A DNA stretch of 64,000 nucleotides from an uncultured Alteromonadaceae bacterium (GCA_947501935.1 CANMXU010000001.1:248001-312000); one strand, 5' to 3'. Positions 35,972 through 45,344 are shown, counted from the first letter of the stretch. Made by a program: numbers and translations. The notes: generated by a model from the letters alone, not told the origin.

Positions 35972-38008
35972 CTAATTTAACGCTAAGCTGGTTGGAATAC
36001 TTATCAACATTTTGGTGCCCTCACCTTCAATGCTTTTTACGGATATTTCACCATGTAAACTTTCAAAAAATTGTTTTGCTTCAAAAACCCCTATGCCCAT
36101 GCCAGCATTTCCTTTAGTGGTATCAAAAGGCTTAAATAAGCGGTTTTTAATAAATGCTGCCGACATTCCGGAGCCATTATCTTCGATCTCTATTTGAACA
36201 TATTTCCCGGCGACTGATAAGTGAACTTTTACCCAACCATCAGCTTTTGTTGCTTCTTGGGCGTTTTGAATCAAATGGTTCATAACAGAAAAAAATGTTT
36301 CATCATCAAGCACCAATTCACAAGGGTTAATTAGTTCAAAACTCACTTGTGGCTGGTTGACATTTCGCTGCTTAATCACCTTCTCAATAATGCTTTCGAG
36401 TTGAATGCTTTTGTTAGAAGATTGGGCAACTTGCTTGTTACGTAGCTGCGTTAATACTTTAGCTAATCGCTCAGTGGCGGACTCTACCGTTTCAAAAACA
36501 TCATCAACAAAGTCAGGGTTGTCACGATGCTTTTTTGCATTAGTCGTAATAAGCTCCAACTGGGCTTGAACATTTTTTAAATCATGCACTAGAAATGCTG
36601 ACATTCGATTAAACGCATCAAATTGTTTTGATTCAGCAATTTTGTCGTTAGCTTCATGTAAAGACACGAAATTACCCAACTGCTTAGATACAGCAAAAAG
36701 TAAGTCTCTGTCTTCCCAATTTAAGCCTGTTTCTTCTTTTTCTGCCGATAAAACAAAAAAACCAAAAAATGCCTTGCCAATAAAGATGGGGACAATAATA
36801 TCTAAATTTTTACTTAACCAGGTATTAGGTTGGATAAATAAACTAGGGTAAGAATGAGGATCATCTGCATATTCATTAATATCAACTATCCAGCCCTGTT
36901 TTTGACAAAACTGACTTAACAATACCAAATCATCATTTATTGACTCATCTAAATTAAGTCCTTCACTGTAGGCCACTTTAAATTGTTCAGGTGATACTTT
37001 TTTAATAATAGCACCGCCCTTAGCATCTAGTTTAGACATCATAATTTGGGTAGCCATTTGATAATAATTTTCAGCACTAGAAGTCTCAATAGTGCCAATT
37101 AACTGCAACCACTCATCACGATATTCATATTTATTAGCAAAGAAGTTTTTAGCGATAAAGACCTTTAAGCGACGACGTAATGATTCGGTAATGAGCAACA
37201 CTGCCAGCACAATACCACTAAGCATCAAAAAGCCAATGCTCAGGAAGTCACCCCATTCGCCCCCTAAATAGTTAAGTAAATAACCTGCCATCGCCATTAT
37301 CAATAAGTAGATTCCGGCGATCATCAGCATTGAGCTATAGAAAACCACCTGCCGAGAAACAAAAATTCGCACCGAGCCTTCTTTAACTCTACGGGTACTA
37401 ATCAACAATAAGGGCAATACAACAATAGAAATTAAGCCGCGACTATACCAAAAGTTAAAGTCGATCACTTGCACCATAATGGCTTGAGCATACAAAACAA
37501 AGTCAAAAATGGAGACACTTGCCATGGCAATCACCAGAGGCCAAATTGCCCAGCGAATTTGCGCATTAGCACTTCGATATAATTGTTCTAGTAACACTAA
37601 ACTCCATAAATTCAACATCACAAACAGCAAAAATAAGTACTCGTAGGAAAAGTTTAGCAAGTAACTTACTAGCCAAGAACCAGTAACTAAAGCTGTCCAC
37701 GTAAACAAATATTTTCGAATATATTGGTTTTTAAGTAAGGAACGAATTGATTGATATTCAGTATTAAAGCTCAGGATTAATACTGCCCAAGCAGCTATTT
37801 TCAAAGCATCGGCCGCCATAGCCCATTGCAAGCTAAAGCCAAGCTTCATTTGTGCAGCCGCAACAATATTAGAGAAAACCGTCACCAGCGCACATAATAA
37901 TAACCACCTAGCTACATGGCTTTTATTTCGAGCGCCAAACAACATCATGGCAAATATAGAGTAGACAATTCCTGCCCCTAAATAGCCAAACGTTCCTGCC
38001 AACCACAT
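35972..38008 (-). CDS. prsK: PrsK, membrane histidine kinase of the PEP-CTERM system
   Basis: This 678-aa sensor kinase has eight or so N-terminal helices (residues 5-280), a GAF-like cytoplasmic domain (about 295-450), the phospho-accepting His475 in FLVHDLKNV and a HATPase domain with N-box Asn582 (HLIQNAQEA) and IEDNGSGM. It belongs to TIGR02916 (by recall). The membrane part probably senses an envelope or metabolic signal. It phosphorylates PrsR, whose gene follows. The clear sigma-54 promoter nearby (38226) points away from it, on the other strand. Confidence 0.92.
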   Translation of the reverse strand: MWLAGTFGYLGAGIVYSIFAMMLFGARNKSHVARWLLLCALVTVFSNIVAAAQMKLGFSLQWAMAADALKIAAWAVLILSFNTEYQSIRSLLKNQYIRKYLFTWTALVTGSWLVSYLLNFSYEYLFLLFVMLNLWSLVLLEQLYRSANAQIRWAIWPLVIAMASVSIFDFVLYAQAIMVQVIDFNFWYSRGLISIVVLPLLLISTRRVKEGSVRIFVSRQVVFYSSMLMIAGIYLLIMAMAGYLLNYLGGEWGDFLSIGFLMLSGIVLAVLLITESLRRRLKVFIAKNFFANKYEYRDEWLQLIGTIETSSAENYYQMATQIMMSKLDAKGGAIIKKVSPEQFKVAYSEGLNLDESINDDLVLLSQFCQKQGWIVDINEYADDPHSYPSLFIQPNTWLSKNLDIIVPIFIGKAFFGFFVLSAEKEETGLNWEDRDLLFAVSKQLGNFVSLHEANDKIAESKQFDAFNRMSAFLVHDLKNVQAQLELITTNAKKHRDNPDFVDDVFETVESATERLAKVLTQLRNKQVAQSSNKSIQLESIIEKVIKQRNVNQPQVSFELINPCELVLDDETFFSVMNHLIQNAQEATKADGWVKVHLSVAGKYVQIEIEDNGSGMSAAFIKNRLFKPFDTTKGNAGMGIGVFEAKQFFESLHGEISVKSIEGEGTKMLISIPTSLALN

Positions 38009-38323
38009 ATCACTTCCTTCTTGTTATTATTATAAAACTAAAAGCTCACTAAAATATTTAAACATTAAGCTAACTCTTTTACACAATAAAATAAAATTAT
38101 AAATAATCGCATTGTATAGTAGAATATGTACAGACTGTAACTTGGTGTAGGTATAATTTACACTTTAGATTATTAATCATTTCAATATATATATATGCCT
38201 TTGTTTTTTATAGTAATATACTACTCGGCATGATAAGTGCTTACCTGTACTATTATTATTAAGTTTTCACATATGTGTTAAGTATATTGACAGTAACGCT
38301 ATGTTGCCACGCTTTTAGAGGTT
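38009..38323. promoter_or_regulatory. 315-bp divergent region between prsK and the Tat-protein operon
   Basis: This AT-rich segment holds the sigma-54 element at 38226. About 65-100 bases further upstream are two small inverted or direct repeats, TGTA-N5-TGTA at 38127-38139 and GTGTA-N9-TACAC at 38145-38163, in the position expected for an activator (PrsR) site. No good sigma-70 promoter for prsK was recognised. Confidence 0.45.
38226..38241 (+). promoter_or_regulatory. sigma-54 (-24/-12) promoter
   Basis: CGGCATGATAAGTGCT has GG and GC separated by exactly ten bases, with C, A, G and A matching the consensus between them and TGCT at the -12 side. The start of transcription would be near 38252, about 78 bases before the start codon of the Tat protein. 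Its closeness to prsK/prsR makes PrsR the likely activator. Confidence 0.7.
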
Positions 38324-38329
38324 ATGGAA

Positions 38330-38965
38330 ATGTCAGATAAAGAAAATAAATCATTAGAAACGGATACTCATTCTTCTCAGGTAAACACCAGAAGAAACTT
38401 CCTTATAAAAAGTGCAGTTGCAGCTCCTATTATTACTAGTTTAGCGTCAAAGCCAGCATGGGCAGTAGAGCAATGTACTGTTTCTGGCATGATGTCAGGG
38501 AATTTATCACTCCATGATGAGAACTGTGGCTTTGAAGGATTAAGCCCAGGTTATTGGAAAACTCATGACTGGCCATTTTCTAGCCCTTCAAAAAATAATT
38601 ATTTCCAAGATCTATTTACTCTTGGTGCAGTGAAAAATACCAATGATGACTATGGAAAAACCCTATTACAAGTATTAAATGGTAATGGTGGAGGTACAAA
38701 TTGGAAAAGTCTTCTAGGGCTAAACTTTCATATTGTTGCCGCAGCTTGTAATTTTGCCTATGCCGAGCATTTAAATAACGCATATCCTAATGGTATTACT
38801 GCAAGTTTTTCTACAGCAACTTACAACTCTTGGGCTGAAGTCAAAGCAGCCTATGAAGCAGCCATCTATCAATTTAATAATGAAACTTCAAATGGTAAGC
38901 CAGTTGCAACTCTTGCAATAGCTCTTGAAGCAGACCTTAGCGGTAGTTATCATCAGTTTGACTAA
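38330..38965 (+). CDS. Tat-exported protein with SPGYWKTH motif, unknown function
   Basis: I choose the ATG at 38330, eight bases behind AGAGG; the ATG at 38324 is too close. The 211-aa precursor has a textbook Tat signal, TRRNFLIK (residues 20-27), a hydrophobic core and an AWA cleavage site at about 43-45. The mature part has two cysteines (49 and 66) close to GLSPGYWKTH (70-79), a motif seen in several secreted proteins of unknown function, and an Asn/Ala-rich helical remainder. No PEP-CTERM tail is present. Tat export implies folding or modification in the cytoplasm. The three following genes encode a peptide chaperone, kinase and nucleotidyltransferase, so this protein is the natural candidate for their substrate. 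Confidence 0.75.
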   Translation: MSDKENKSLETDTHSSQVNTRRNFLIKSAVAAPIITSLASKPAWAVEQCTVSGMMSGNLSLHDENCGFEGLSPGYWKTHDWPFSSPSKNNYFQDLFTLGAVKNTNDDYGKTLLQVLNGNGGGTNWKSLLGLNFHIVAAACNFAYAEHLNNAYPNGITASFSTATYNSWAEVKAAYEAAIYQFNNETSNGKPVATLAIALEADLSGSYHQFD

Positions 38966-38987
38966 GCATCAAGAAGGCAGTTCTGAA

Positions 38988-39290
38988 TTGAGCAGTATTC
39001 CTTTCCAAGATATTCACTTAAAAAGACCGATTTCATATCGGTCTTTTGCTGATGACTCATTAATAATGTTTGATGAGTTCACCTCGCACACTTATCAACT
39101 TGCAGCTTACGCAGAGCCACTCCTCAAATTATTAGTTAAAAAGCATGACGCTACACAGCAATGTAATATTAATGAAATTGCCAACCTAGCGGAAAGTAAA
39201 AATATAGATGTAGAAAGTTACTACAGCGTTATCAAAAGTTTGATAGAGTTAAATATACTTGCTGAAGAAGAGCATAATAAAAAACAATAA
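38988..39290 (+). CDS. PqqD-like peptide chaperone (HPr-rel-A system)
   Basis: A TTG at 38988 (LSSIPFQD), about ten bases after GAAGG, gives a 100-aa protein. The same frame could begin at an ATG at 38925 inside the Tat gene, but that adds residues of no family resemblance. The PqqD/RRE winged-helix pattern is visible: SFADDSLIMFDEFTSHTYQL (strands) followed by helices with IKSLIELNIL. Such domains hold a leader or precursor peptide for a modifying enzyme. I associate it by recall with the HPr-rel-A PqqD family (TIGR04353). Its stop codon overlaps the kinase start by one base. Confidence 0.72.
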   Translation: MSSIPFQDIHLKRPISYRSFADDSLIMFDEFTSHTYQLAAYAEPLLKLLVKKHDATQQCNINEIANLAESKNIDVESYYSVIKSLIELNILAEEEHNKKQ

Positions 39291-40186
39291 TGGATGATGA
39301 TACTATTAGTGCTTCAAATAAGCCTATTCTACTGAAAATTGGTGAATTTACTTTCCGAATATCAAGCTCTTTAAAGTTTGTTATCGAAGATATTCACAAG
39401 CTTTATGGTGACTTCATTGAGCAAACTCCCATAGACACCAATGAAAATTTAATTGATTTTGAAATAAAAGTAGATCGACCTAATACTATCCGTCGTTGGT
39501 TTAAGCCGCAAGTATGTTTAACCCTAAATGAAAAAATGCCCTTTAAACCTTTACCTGTTGACCATGCATTTGCCATGCTCGAGTGGGGCATGAATTGGTG
39601 TATTGCTAATCACGCTCATCATTACTTAATGTTCCATTCCGCAGCATTAGAGAAAAATGGTAAAGCCGTAATTCTACCTGCCCCTCCAGGTTCAGGGAAA
39701 AGTACACTTTGTGCAGCATTAGCTCATAACGGTTGGCGGCTACTTTCTGACGAAATAGCTATGATATCTTTAGAAGATGGCCTTATATATCCTGTAGCTC
39801 GCCCCATTAGTTTGAAAAACCAGTCTATCGACATCATTAAAAGTTTTATTCCAAATGCGGTAATGAGCAAACCAGCTTTTGATACCCATAAAGGTACAGT
39901 TTCACTGCTTAAAGCACCGGTTGATAGTGTAAAAAGAGTATATGAGCCCGCCGCACCCGCTTTTGTGATATTCCCCAAATATAAAGCCAAATCACAAGCA
40001 ACATTGACCAAAAAATCCACTGGTAGCGCCTTCATTGAATTAGCTGACAATAGTTTTAATTATCACGTTTTGGGTAAAGAAGGCTATGAGGCAACTGCAA
40101 ATATCATGGAACAGGTTGACTGTTATTCATTCGAATATAGTGATTTTGACCAAGCGATATCACTTTTTAATGAGCTAGCAAAATGA
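39290..40186 (+). CDS. HprK-related kinase (HPr-rel-A system)
   Basis: This 298-aa protein resembles the catalytic domain of HPr kinase/phosphorylase. FHSAAL (115-120) contains the conserved His, APPGSGKST (131-139) is the P-loop and LLSDEIAMI (151-159) carries the acidic metal ligands. It lacks the N-terminal domain and has no HPr gene beside it. Family knowledge links it to TIGR04352 (by recall) and, more loosely, to PadeK, the kinase that phosphorylates a lasso-peptide precursor. It overlaps the chaperone gene by one base and the nucleotidyltransferase gene by four, so the three proteins are co-translated. Confidence 0.82.
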   Translation: MDDDTISASNKPILLKIGEFTFRISSSLKFVIEDIHKLYGDFIEQTPIDTNENLIDFEIKVDRPNTIRRWFKPQVCLTLNEKMPFKPLPVDHAFAMLEWGMNWCIANHAHHYLMFHSAALEKNGKAVILPAPPGSGKSTLCAALAHNGWRLLSDEIAMISLEDGLIYPVARPISLKNQSIDIIKSFIPNAVMSKPAFDTHKGTVSLLKAPVDSVKRVYEPAAPAFVIFPKYKAKSQATLTKKSTGSAFIELADNSFNYHVLGKEGYEATANIMEQVDCYSFEYSDFDQAISLFNELAK

Positions 40187-41295
40187 CCTCAAATATTCTA
40201 ATTACTGTATTAACTAACATTGATGCGAGTAAATCACTTAACGATCAACAATGGGGCTTACTAACTAACCAAGCCCGCTCGGCAAAATTGCTTGGCCGAC
40301 TTTATTATTTACTAAGGCAAAGTGAAAATATCTCTTTTATTCCTCAATCAATAGCATGGCATTACCTCGCGGCTTTCAAAGTTGCCGAGCGTCAAAGAAG
40401 AGATGCAATAAGAGAAGCTTTTGAAATATCTCAAGCTCTTATCCAAAAGGGAATTACACCAACTTTTATTAAAGGTAGCGCTTATGCCATCAATGGCCTT
40501 CCTATTACTTATGGAAGATTGATGTCAGATATTGACGTATTGGTTTCAAAAAATGAAATATCTACCGCTGAATCGGCACTTTTTGCCTGTGGTTGGTTAA
40601 AGACGAAAATGGATAACTATGATGAAAAGTATTATCGACAGTGGATGCATGAAATACCGCCTTTACGACAACTTGCTCGACAAACCGTCCTTGACCTTCA
40701 CCATAATATTTTACCCCTAACGAACAAGCATTCTTTTGATGCAAATATGTTATCGAAAGAATTAGTACAACATACGGCGATTAAGGAAAGCTATACCCTT
40801 AGTGAAATTGATATGGTGATCCATAGTACGGTTCACTTATTCACTGAAAGTGAATTTAACAACGGTCTACGGGACCTATCAGATCTTGATATGCTGATTC
40901 GACATTTTAGCCATGAAAATGATAACTTCATCAATGAACTGGTCGCTAGAGCAAATCAGCTTGGTTTAGCTAAGTATATTTGGCTATCTTTGCGCTATAC
41001 CCAATTAGTCTTTAAAACGCCAATAGCTGATGCAAGTATCAGACAGTTAAACTATAACAGTAAAATAACCATTCATACTTCCTCGCTTGATTTTTGTTTT
41101 CTTAACATTTTTAAGCCTGACCATAAAAGTTGTACCGATTGGAAAACGAACTTAGCACAATTAATATTATACTGGCGTGGGCATTTCATTAGAATGCCAT
41201 TAAAGCTACTAATTCCGCATCTATTAAAGAAGTCCTGGATGCAAATAAAAGATCGCTTTGAGAAAGACAAAGAACCATTAGATCACATGAACTAA
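40183..41295 (+). CDS. NTP_transf_5-type nucleotidyltransferase
   Basis: This 370-aa protein begins inside the kinase stop (ATGA overlap). FIKGSAYA (95-102) and RLMSDIDVLV (112-121) are the two active-site blocks of the minimal nucleotidyltransferase fold, with Asp116 and Asp118 as metal ligands. The family (PF14907, by recall) is found with HprK-like kinases and PqqD-like proteins in peptide-modification clusters. It could add a nucleotide to the phosphorylated precursor. No membrane or signal segment is seen. It ends 14 bp from the convergent RND permease gene. Confidence 0.8.
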   Translation: MTSNILITVLTNIDASKSLNDQQWGLLTNQARSAKLLGRLYYLLRQSENISFIPQSIAWHYLAAFKVAERQRRDAIREAFEISQALIQKGITPTFIKGSAYAINGLPITYGRLMSDIDVLVSKNEISTAESALFACGWLKTKMDNYDEKYYRQWMHEIPPLRQLARQTVLDLHHNILPLTNKHSFDANMLSKELVQHTAIKESYTLSEIDMVIHSTVHLFTESEFNNGLRDLSDLDMLIRHFSHENDNFINELVARANQLGLAKYIWLSLRYTQLVFKTPIADASIRQLNYNSKITIHTSSLDFCFLNIFKPDHKSCTDWKTNLAQLILYWRGHFIRMPLKLLIPHLLKKSWMQIKDRFEKDKEPLDHMN

Positions 41296-41309
41296 TGGCT
41301 ATTAAAGTA

Positions 41310-44300
41310 TTACTTTTCTCTGGTAAAGATCTCCGTTAATACCGGCACCAATAAAAAGCTAGACAGCGCAGATATACATAGTCCTGAAATAATTACCGTA
41401 CCTAAAGGTTGCCATAAATTGCCACCGAGCATAGTTAACGGTAATAGGCCGCCAATAGTAGTTAAGGTAGTTAATAAAATAGGTGTGAACCGCGTAGCAC
41501 TTGCCGCTAATATAGCTTCTTTCCTTGTGAAGCCACCCGCCAAATTTCTATTGGTGGTATCAATTAAAATAATGGCGTTATTAACTACAATGCCAAATAA
41601 GCTAATCAAGCCAACAAAAGCCATCATAGAAAATGATAAGCCCATTAAGTACAAGCCAATAACTGAGCCCGCAATCGCAAAAGGAATGGAGCTAAAAATC
41701 ACTAGCGGTTGTAAGAAAGACTTAAACTGCAGTACCAATACACCAAAAATACCAATTGCGGTGATCAGCATAATTTGAGCTAAACCGGCAAAGGATTCTT
41801 GTCGAGACTCTTCTTCACCACCCAGTAAATAATACATACCTACAGGCATTTTGTAATGATCTAAATAATCAACTAAAACCTGCGTTAACTCGTTAACAGA
41901 AAAATTTATTGCCGCATCAGCTGACACTTTAGCCATGCGTAATTTTTGATAATGGAAGAACTCACTTCGGCCTTTCTTCAATTCAATATCAACCACTTGG
42001 TTTAACGGGATTTGCTCGCCTGTTTGGCTGCTAATATTTATATCGGCTAAATCTTCAATATCCGCAGAACCATGACGTACTAATATTGGATAATTTTCAC
42101 CGTTATCGTCATTAAAGCGACCTATATAACTGCCAGTTAATACCGTTTTTAAAGTATTATCTAAATCATTAATATCAATATTATGTAAGCCAGCTTTATC
42201 ATAATTAATAGACAAAGCCAGCTCGGTATTAGCAACACCTATTGGGTTTTCAATATTTACTATGCCCTTCATGCTCACCATTTTAGCGTTAAGATCGTTA
42301 GCCACAGTTTCTAAATCAGCTAATGACTCACTCATTAACCGTATTGTTATTGGCTTGTCCGTGACGGGGCCTTGAGTGAATTCTTTAACGGTTATTTTTG
42401 CTTGATGCCATTGCTCAAATGTACTGCGTAATTGGCCGACCAGTTCACTAACTTGGTCAGCTTGATAGGCTTTTAGCACGATAAGGATTTGACCAAACTT
42501 TTCTACGCCACGCTTAGGAATTTCATTGTAATAAATACGTGGATTAGAGTTACCAACATTCAGTGCTACTTTATCGACTAACTCATAAGGTTCGATAATT
42601 TTCGCAACCTGCTGCATGATTTCATTGGTATAAGCTAAAGAGGAGTTTGGCGGTGTTTCAACATCTACCAATAACATCGCTTTTTCAGCCTTTGGAAATA
42701 AACTCAAACCAACTTTGCCAAACAGGCTCCCCATACCAACAAGTGCTATTAGCGCAATAACGATAGTCAACCATTTTAACGTCATTAATTTTTCCAAAAA
42801 ATGTGCGTAAAAGCGCTCGGCAAAACAATTAACGTAATGCTGTAAAGTTTTTATTTTACTGGGTTTTAAAGTAAAGAACTTACTGGCAACTAACGGCGTT
42901 AAGGTTAACGCGATAATAAGTGAGGCAAGTAATACTAAAACTACAGTTACCGGCATAGAGCGAACAAAATCTCCGGTATCACTAGCGATAAATAACATAG
43001 GTAAAAATGCCAACATGGTTGTTATGGTGCCACTAGTGATGGCCCAACCAACTCGGCTCGTTCCCACCACCGCTGCTTCATGCAGGTTCGAGCAATGTTT
43101 CTTTTCACGATGAATGCTTTCAGTAACGACTATGGCATTATCAACTAATAAACCGAGTGCGATAATCAAGCCAACAATCGACATTTGCTGCAAACCAAAG
43201 CCACTCATGTCTAGCCAACCAATGGCAATTAAAAACGAGAGAGGAATGGCAACAATAACCACTAATGACTCCCTTAAGCCAAGGAACAATAACGACATTA
43301 GTCCAACTAATAATAAACCTTGCCACAAGTTATTAAAAAAACCGCTAACACGAGACTCTACACTATCAGCCTGTTGAAACAGTACATCCATTTTCATGCT
43401 GCTAGGTAAGGTAGTTTTGAATTTTTCGACTTCTTGATTTATTTGCTCAGTCAGCTGAAAAATATTGGTACTAATACGCTGCTCAACCGTAACAAAAATA
43501 ACAGGCTTACCATTAAAGTAGGCCAAATAATTAGGTTCGTGACTTGAAAAACTTATTTTAGCTACATCTTTTAAACGTAAAGCAAATTCTGGGGTTGATA
43601 AAACAATAGTTTCGCCAAGTGATTCAATGTTATTGAAATTACCACTGGCTTTAACATTAAAGCGGCGAATGTTAGCATCAACAAAACCGGGGGTAATATT
43701 GATCGCGCGCCCTTGTAATATTTTATTAACTTGGGTGACGGGGATGCCGTAGTGCTTTAGTAAATCTAAATTCAAATCTACTGCAACTACTTGTTGGGGA
43801 TAGCCCCAAATGTCAGCTTTTTTAACATTAGCAATAGACTCTAAACGCTTTTCTAGCTGCTTAGCATATAACTCCATTTGCTTATAATCTGTTGGCTCAG
43901 TCCAGAGCGCCATTTGCACAATAGCAACCGCTGTAGGTGTTGCCTTTAATACTAATAATTCTTGCACGCCACTAGGCAAAGACGGTTTTATTTTTGCTAC
44001 CGCTAGTTGCACATTATTAAATGCCCGTACAGAGTCAGTACCATAATGAAAAGTAATTTCAATTCTGCCTCCGCCATTTTTAATTTGTGCTTCAACTTTT
44101 TTAATATCATCAATATCAGCTAGCTCTTGCTCCAGCGGATCAACCACTAAGGTTTCAATATCGGTAGGTGAAGCACCAGGGTAAATAACTTCGACTAAAG
44201 TGATTGGAATATCAAATTGTGGATCTTCAGAACGCGGCATATTGACATAAGAAACCATGCCAACCAACACCAACAAAATAACTATGGTTAAAGTAAATTG

Positions 44301-44333
44301 AGCGTTATTTATCGCCAGACGAGGTAAACGCAT
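41310..44333 (-). CDS. RND efflux permease (AcrB/HAE1 type)
   Basis: This 1007-aa inner-membrane proton-driven pump has a first helix at about residues 10-28 and six further helices in each half. VVDPLEQELADI and DNAIVVTESIHREK (about 394-407, with the helix-4 Asp) are present, and the C-terminal half repeats the arrangement (VVNNAIILID). It exports hydrophobic compounds or drugs through a TolC-like channel that is not encoded here. The gene follows the adaptor gene by 3 bp. At slightly over 1000 residues it is of normal length. The substrate is not predictable. Confidence 0.9.
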   Translation of the reverse strand: MRLPRLAINNAQFTLTIVILLVLVGMVSYVNMPRSEDPQFDIPITLVEVIYPGASPTDIETLVVDPLEQELADIDDIKKVEAQIKNGGGRIEITFHYGTDSVRAFNNVQLAVAKIKPSLPSGVQELLVLKATPTAVAIVQMALWTEPTDYKQMELYAKQLEKRLESIANVKKADIWGYPQQVVAVDLNLDLLKHYGIPVTQVNKILQGRAINITPGFVDANIRRFNVKASGNFNNIESLGETIVLSTPEFALRLKDVAKISFSSHEPNYLAYFNGKPVIFVTVEQRISTNIFQLTEQINQEVEKFKTTLPSSMKMDVLFQQADSVESRVSGFFNNLWQGLLLVGLMSLLFLGLRESLVVIVAIPLSFLIAIGWLDMSGFGLQQMSIVGLIIALGLLVDNAIVVTESIHREKKHCSNLHEAAVVGTSRVGWAITSGTITTMLAFLPMLFIASDTGDFVRSMPVTVVLVLLASLIIALTLTPLVASKFFTLKPSKIKTLQHYVNCFAERFYAHFLEKLMTLKWLTIVIALIALVGMGSLFGKVGLSLFPKAEKAMLLVDVETPPNSSLAYTNEIMQQVAKIIEPYELVDKVALNVGNSNPRIYYNEIPKRGVEKFGQILIVLKAYQADQVSELVGQLRSTFEQWHQAKITVKEFTQGPVTDKPITIRLMSESLADLETVANDLNAKMVSMKGIVNIENPIGVANTELALSINYDKAGLHNIDINDLDNTLKTVLTGSYIGRFNDDNGENYPILVRHGSADIEDLADINISSQTGEQIPLNQVVDIELKKGRSEFFHYQKLRMAKVSADAAINFSVNELTQVLVDYLDHYKMPVGMYYLLGGEEESRQESFAGLAQIMLITAIGIFGVLVLQFKSFLQPLVIFSSIPFAIAGSVIGLYLMGLSFSMMAFVGLISLFGIVVNNAIILIDTTNRNLAGGFTRKEAILAASATRFTPILLTTLTTIGGLLPLTMLGGNLWQPLGTVIISGLCISALSSFLLVPVLTEIFTREK

Positions 44334-44336
44334 AAT

Positions 44337-45344
44337 TTAATATTCACCTAATGAAAACTGCTGCCAGCCTTGCGTGACAATGCGCAACATTAATTGCTGA
44401 TCATCCGCCAGTAAATAAACATAGTCGTTAGTCATTTTAAAAATATCAAACGCTTGTTGTTGTGGCTTTTTACCATGTTCTGATTCAACTAATACCTGCG
44501 CTTGGCCTAATTCATTTACCGACATTAACGCCGCAATAGGAATACGGTAAACTAAATTATCTCGGGTGTAGTCAATAACAACCTCTGCTAATTGCCCTGC
44601 TACAATGCCTTTTTGCAAACTTAACTGCGGTAATAAAATATCTATAACAAATAAGCTATTACTGTTTGCCATTGCAGGAATACGATTCACAACACCGTCA
44701 ACTGCGCCAATATTTTGCAAATTAACTTGTACTTTTTGTCCTTCGCGCACTTGGCTAATTTCAGTGCCAGTTAAGGCGACTTTTACCACCCAGTTTTCAA
44801 TTAACGAAGCCACTTTTAACGCTTCAACACCAGGGGTATGAAATTCACCTAACTCTGTATTTCTCGCGAGAACCACCCCATCGAAAGGAGCAAAAATTTG
44901 CGCTTTTTCTAGGTTATAAAAAGAAACCTTATAAATAGCTCGCGTGGTTTCAACTTGAGTATGAGCGTCATCAAGCGCCTGTTCAGAGCTTAATTCATGA
45001 TCCATCAAGCGTGTCACTCGGTTCACTTCACGCTTTGCCTGTAATAGCCGCGCATAATCGGCATTCTTAATCGCCTTAAGCTCATCAGTTTCCATCGCGG
45101 CGAGCAACTGACCTTTTTTAAAAACATCGCCCTCATCAACACTTAAGGTGTCTAAATAGCCACTGCTTTTAAAAGATAAAGATAGCGTGCGTTTAAAATC
45201 TAATTTACCGGTACGCTTTATCGAATCAACATAAGGAGCTGCTGAAACATCTTCAACATCAAACTTTTGAGCATGAACAGGGGATAAAAAAATGAGGAAA
45301 AAAAGTGAAAAATAAAGCGTTTTAGTATTCATAGGAAAATGCAT
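44337..45344 (-). CDS. RND periplasmic adaptor (membrane fusion protein)
   Basis: This 335-aa exported adaptor has a signal peptide (LYFSLFFLIFLSPVHA). Then come a beta-barrel/lipoyl half (KSSGYLDTLSVDEGDVFKKG, lipoyl core about 60-80), a helical hairpin (about 90-150) and the second lipoyl half (FAPFDGVVLARNTELGEF). It bridges the RND permease and an outer-membrane channel. An internal ATG at 45332 is an alternative start; neither has a strong ribosome site. It is the first gene of the two-gene operon. Confidence 0.87.
   Translation of the reverse strand: MHFPMNTKTLYFSLFFLIFLSPVHAQKFDVEDVSAAPYVDSIKRTGKLDFKRTLSLSFKSSGYLDTLSVDEGDVFKKGQLLAAMETDELKAIKNADYARLLQAKREVNRVTRLMDHELSSEQALDDAHTQVETTRAIYKVSFYNLEKAQIFAPFDGVVLARNTELGEFHTPGVEALKVASLIENWVVKVALTGTEISQVREGQKVQVNLQNIGAVDGVVNRIPAMANSNSLFVIDILLPQLSLQKGIVAGQLAEVVIDYTRDNLVYRIPIAALMSVNELGQAQVLVESEHGKKPQQQAFDIFKMTNDYVYLLADDQQLMLRIVTQGWQQFSLGEY

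Noticed and set aside
38330..38965. Reading the Tat protein as a PEP-CTERM substrate
   Set aside because: Its C-terminus (ADLSGSYHQFD) has no PEP motif, membrane helix or basic end.
41419..41778. Open frame opposite the RND permease gene
   Set aside because: It lies entirely antisense to a conserved transporter and has no family resemblance.
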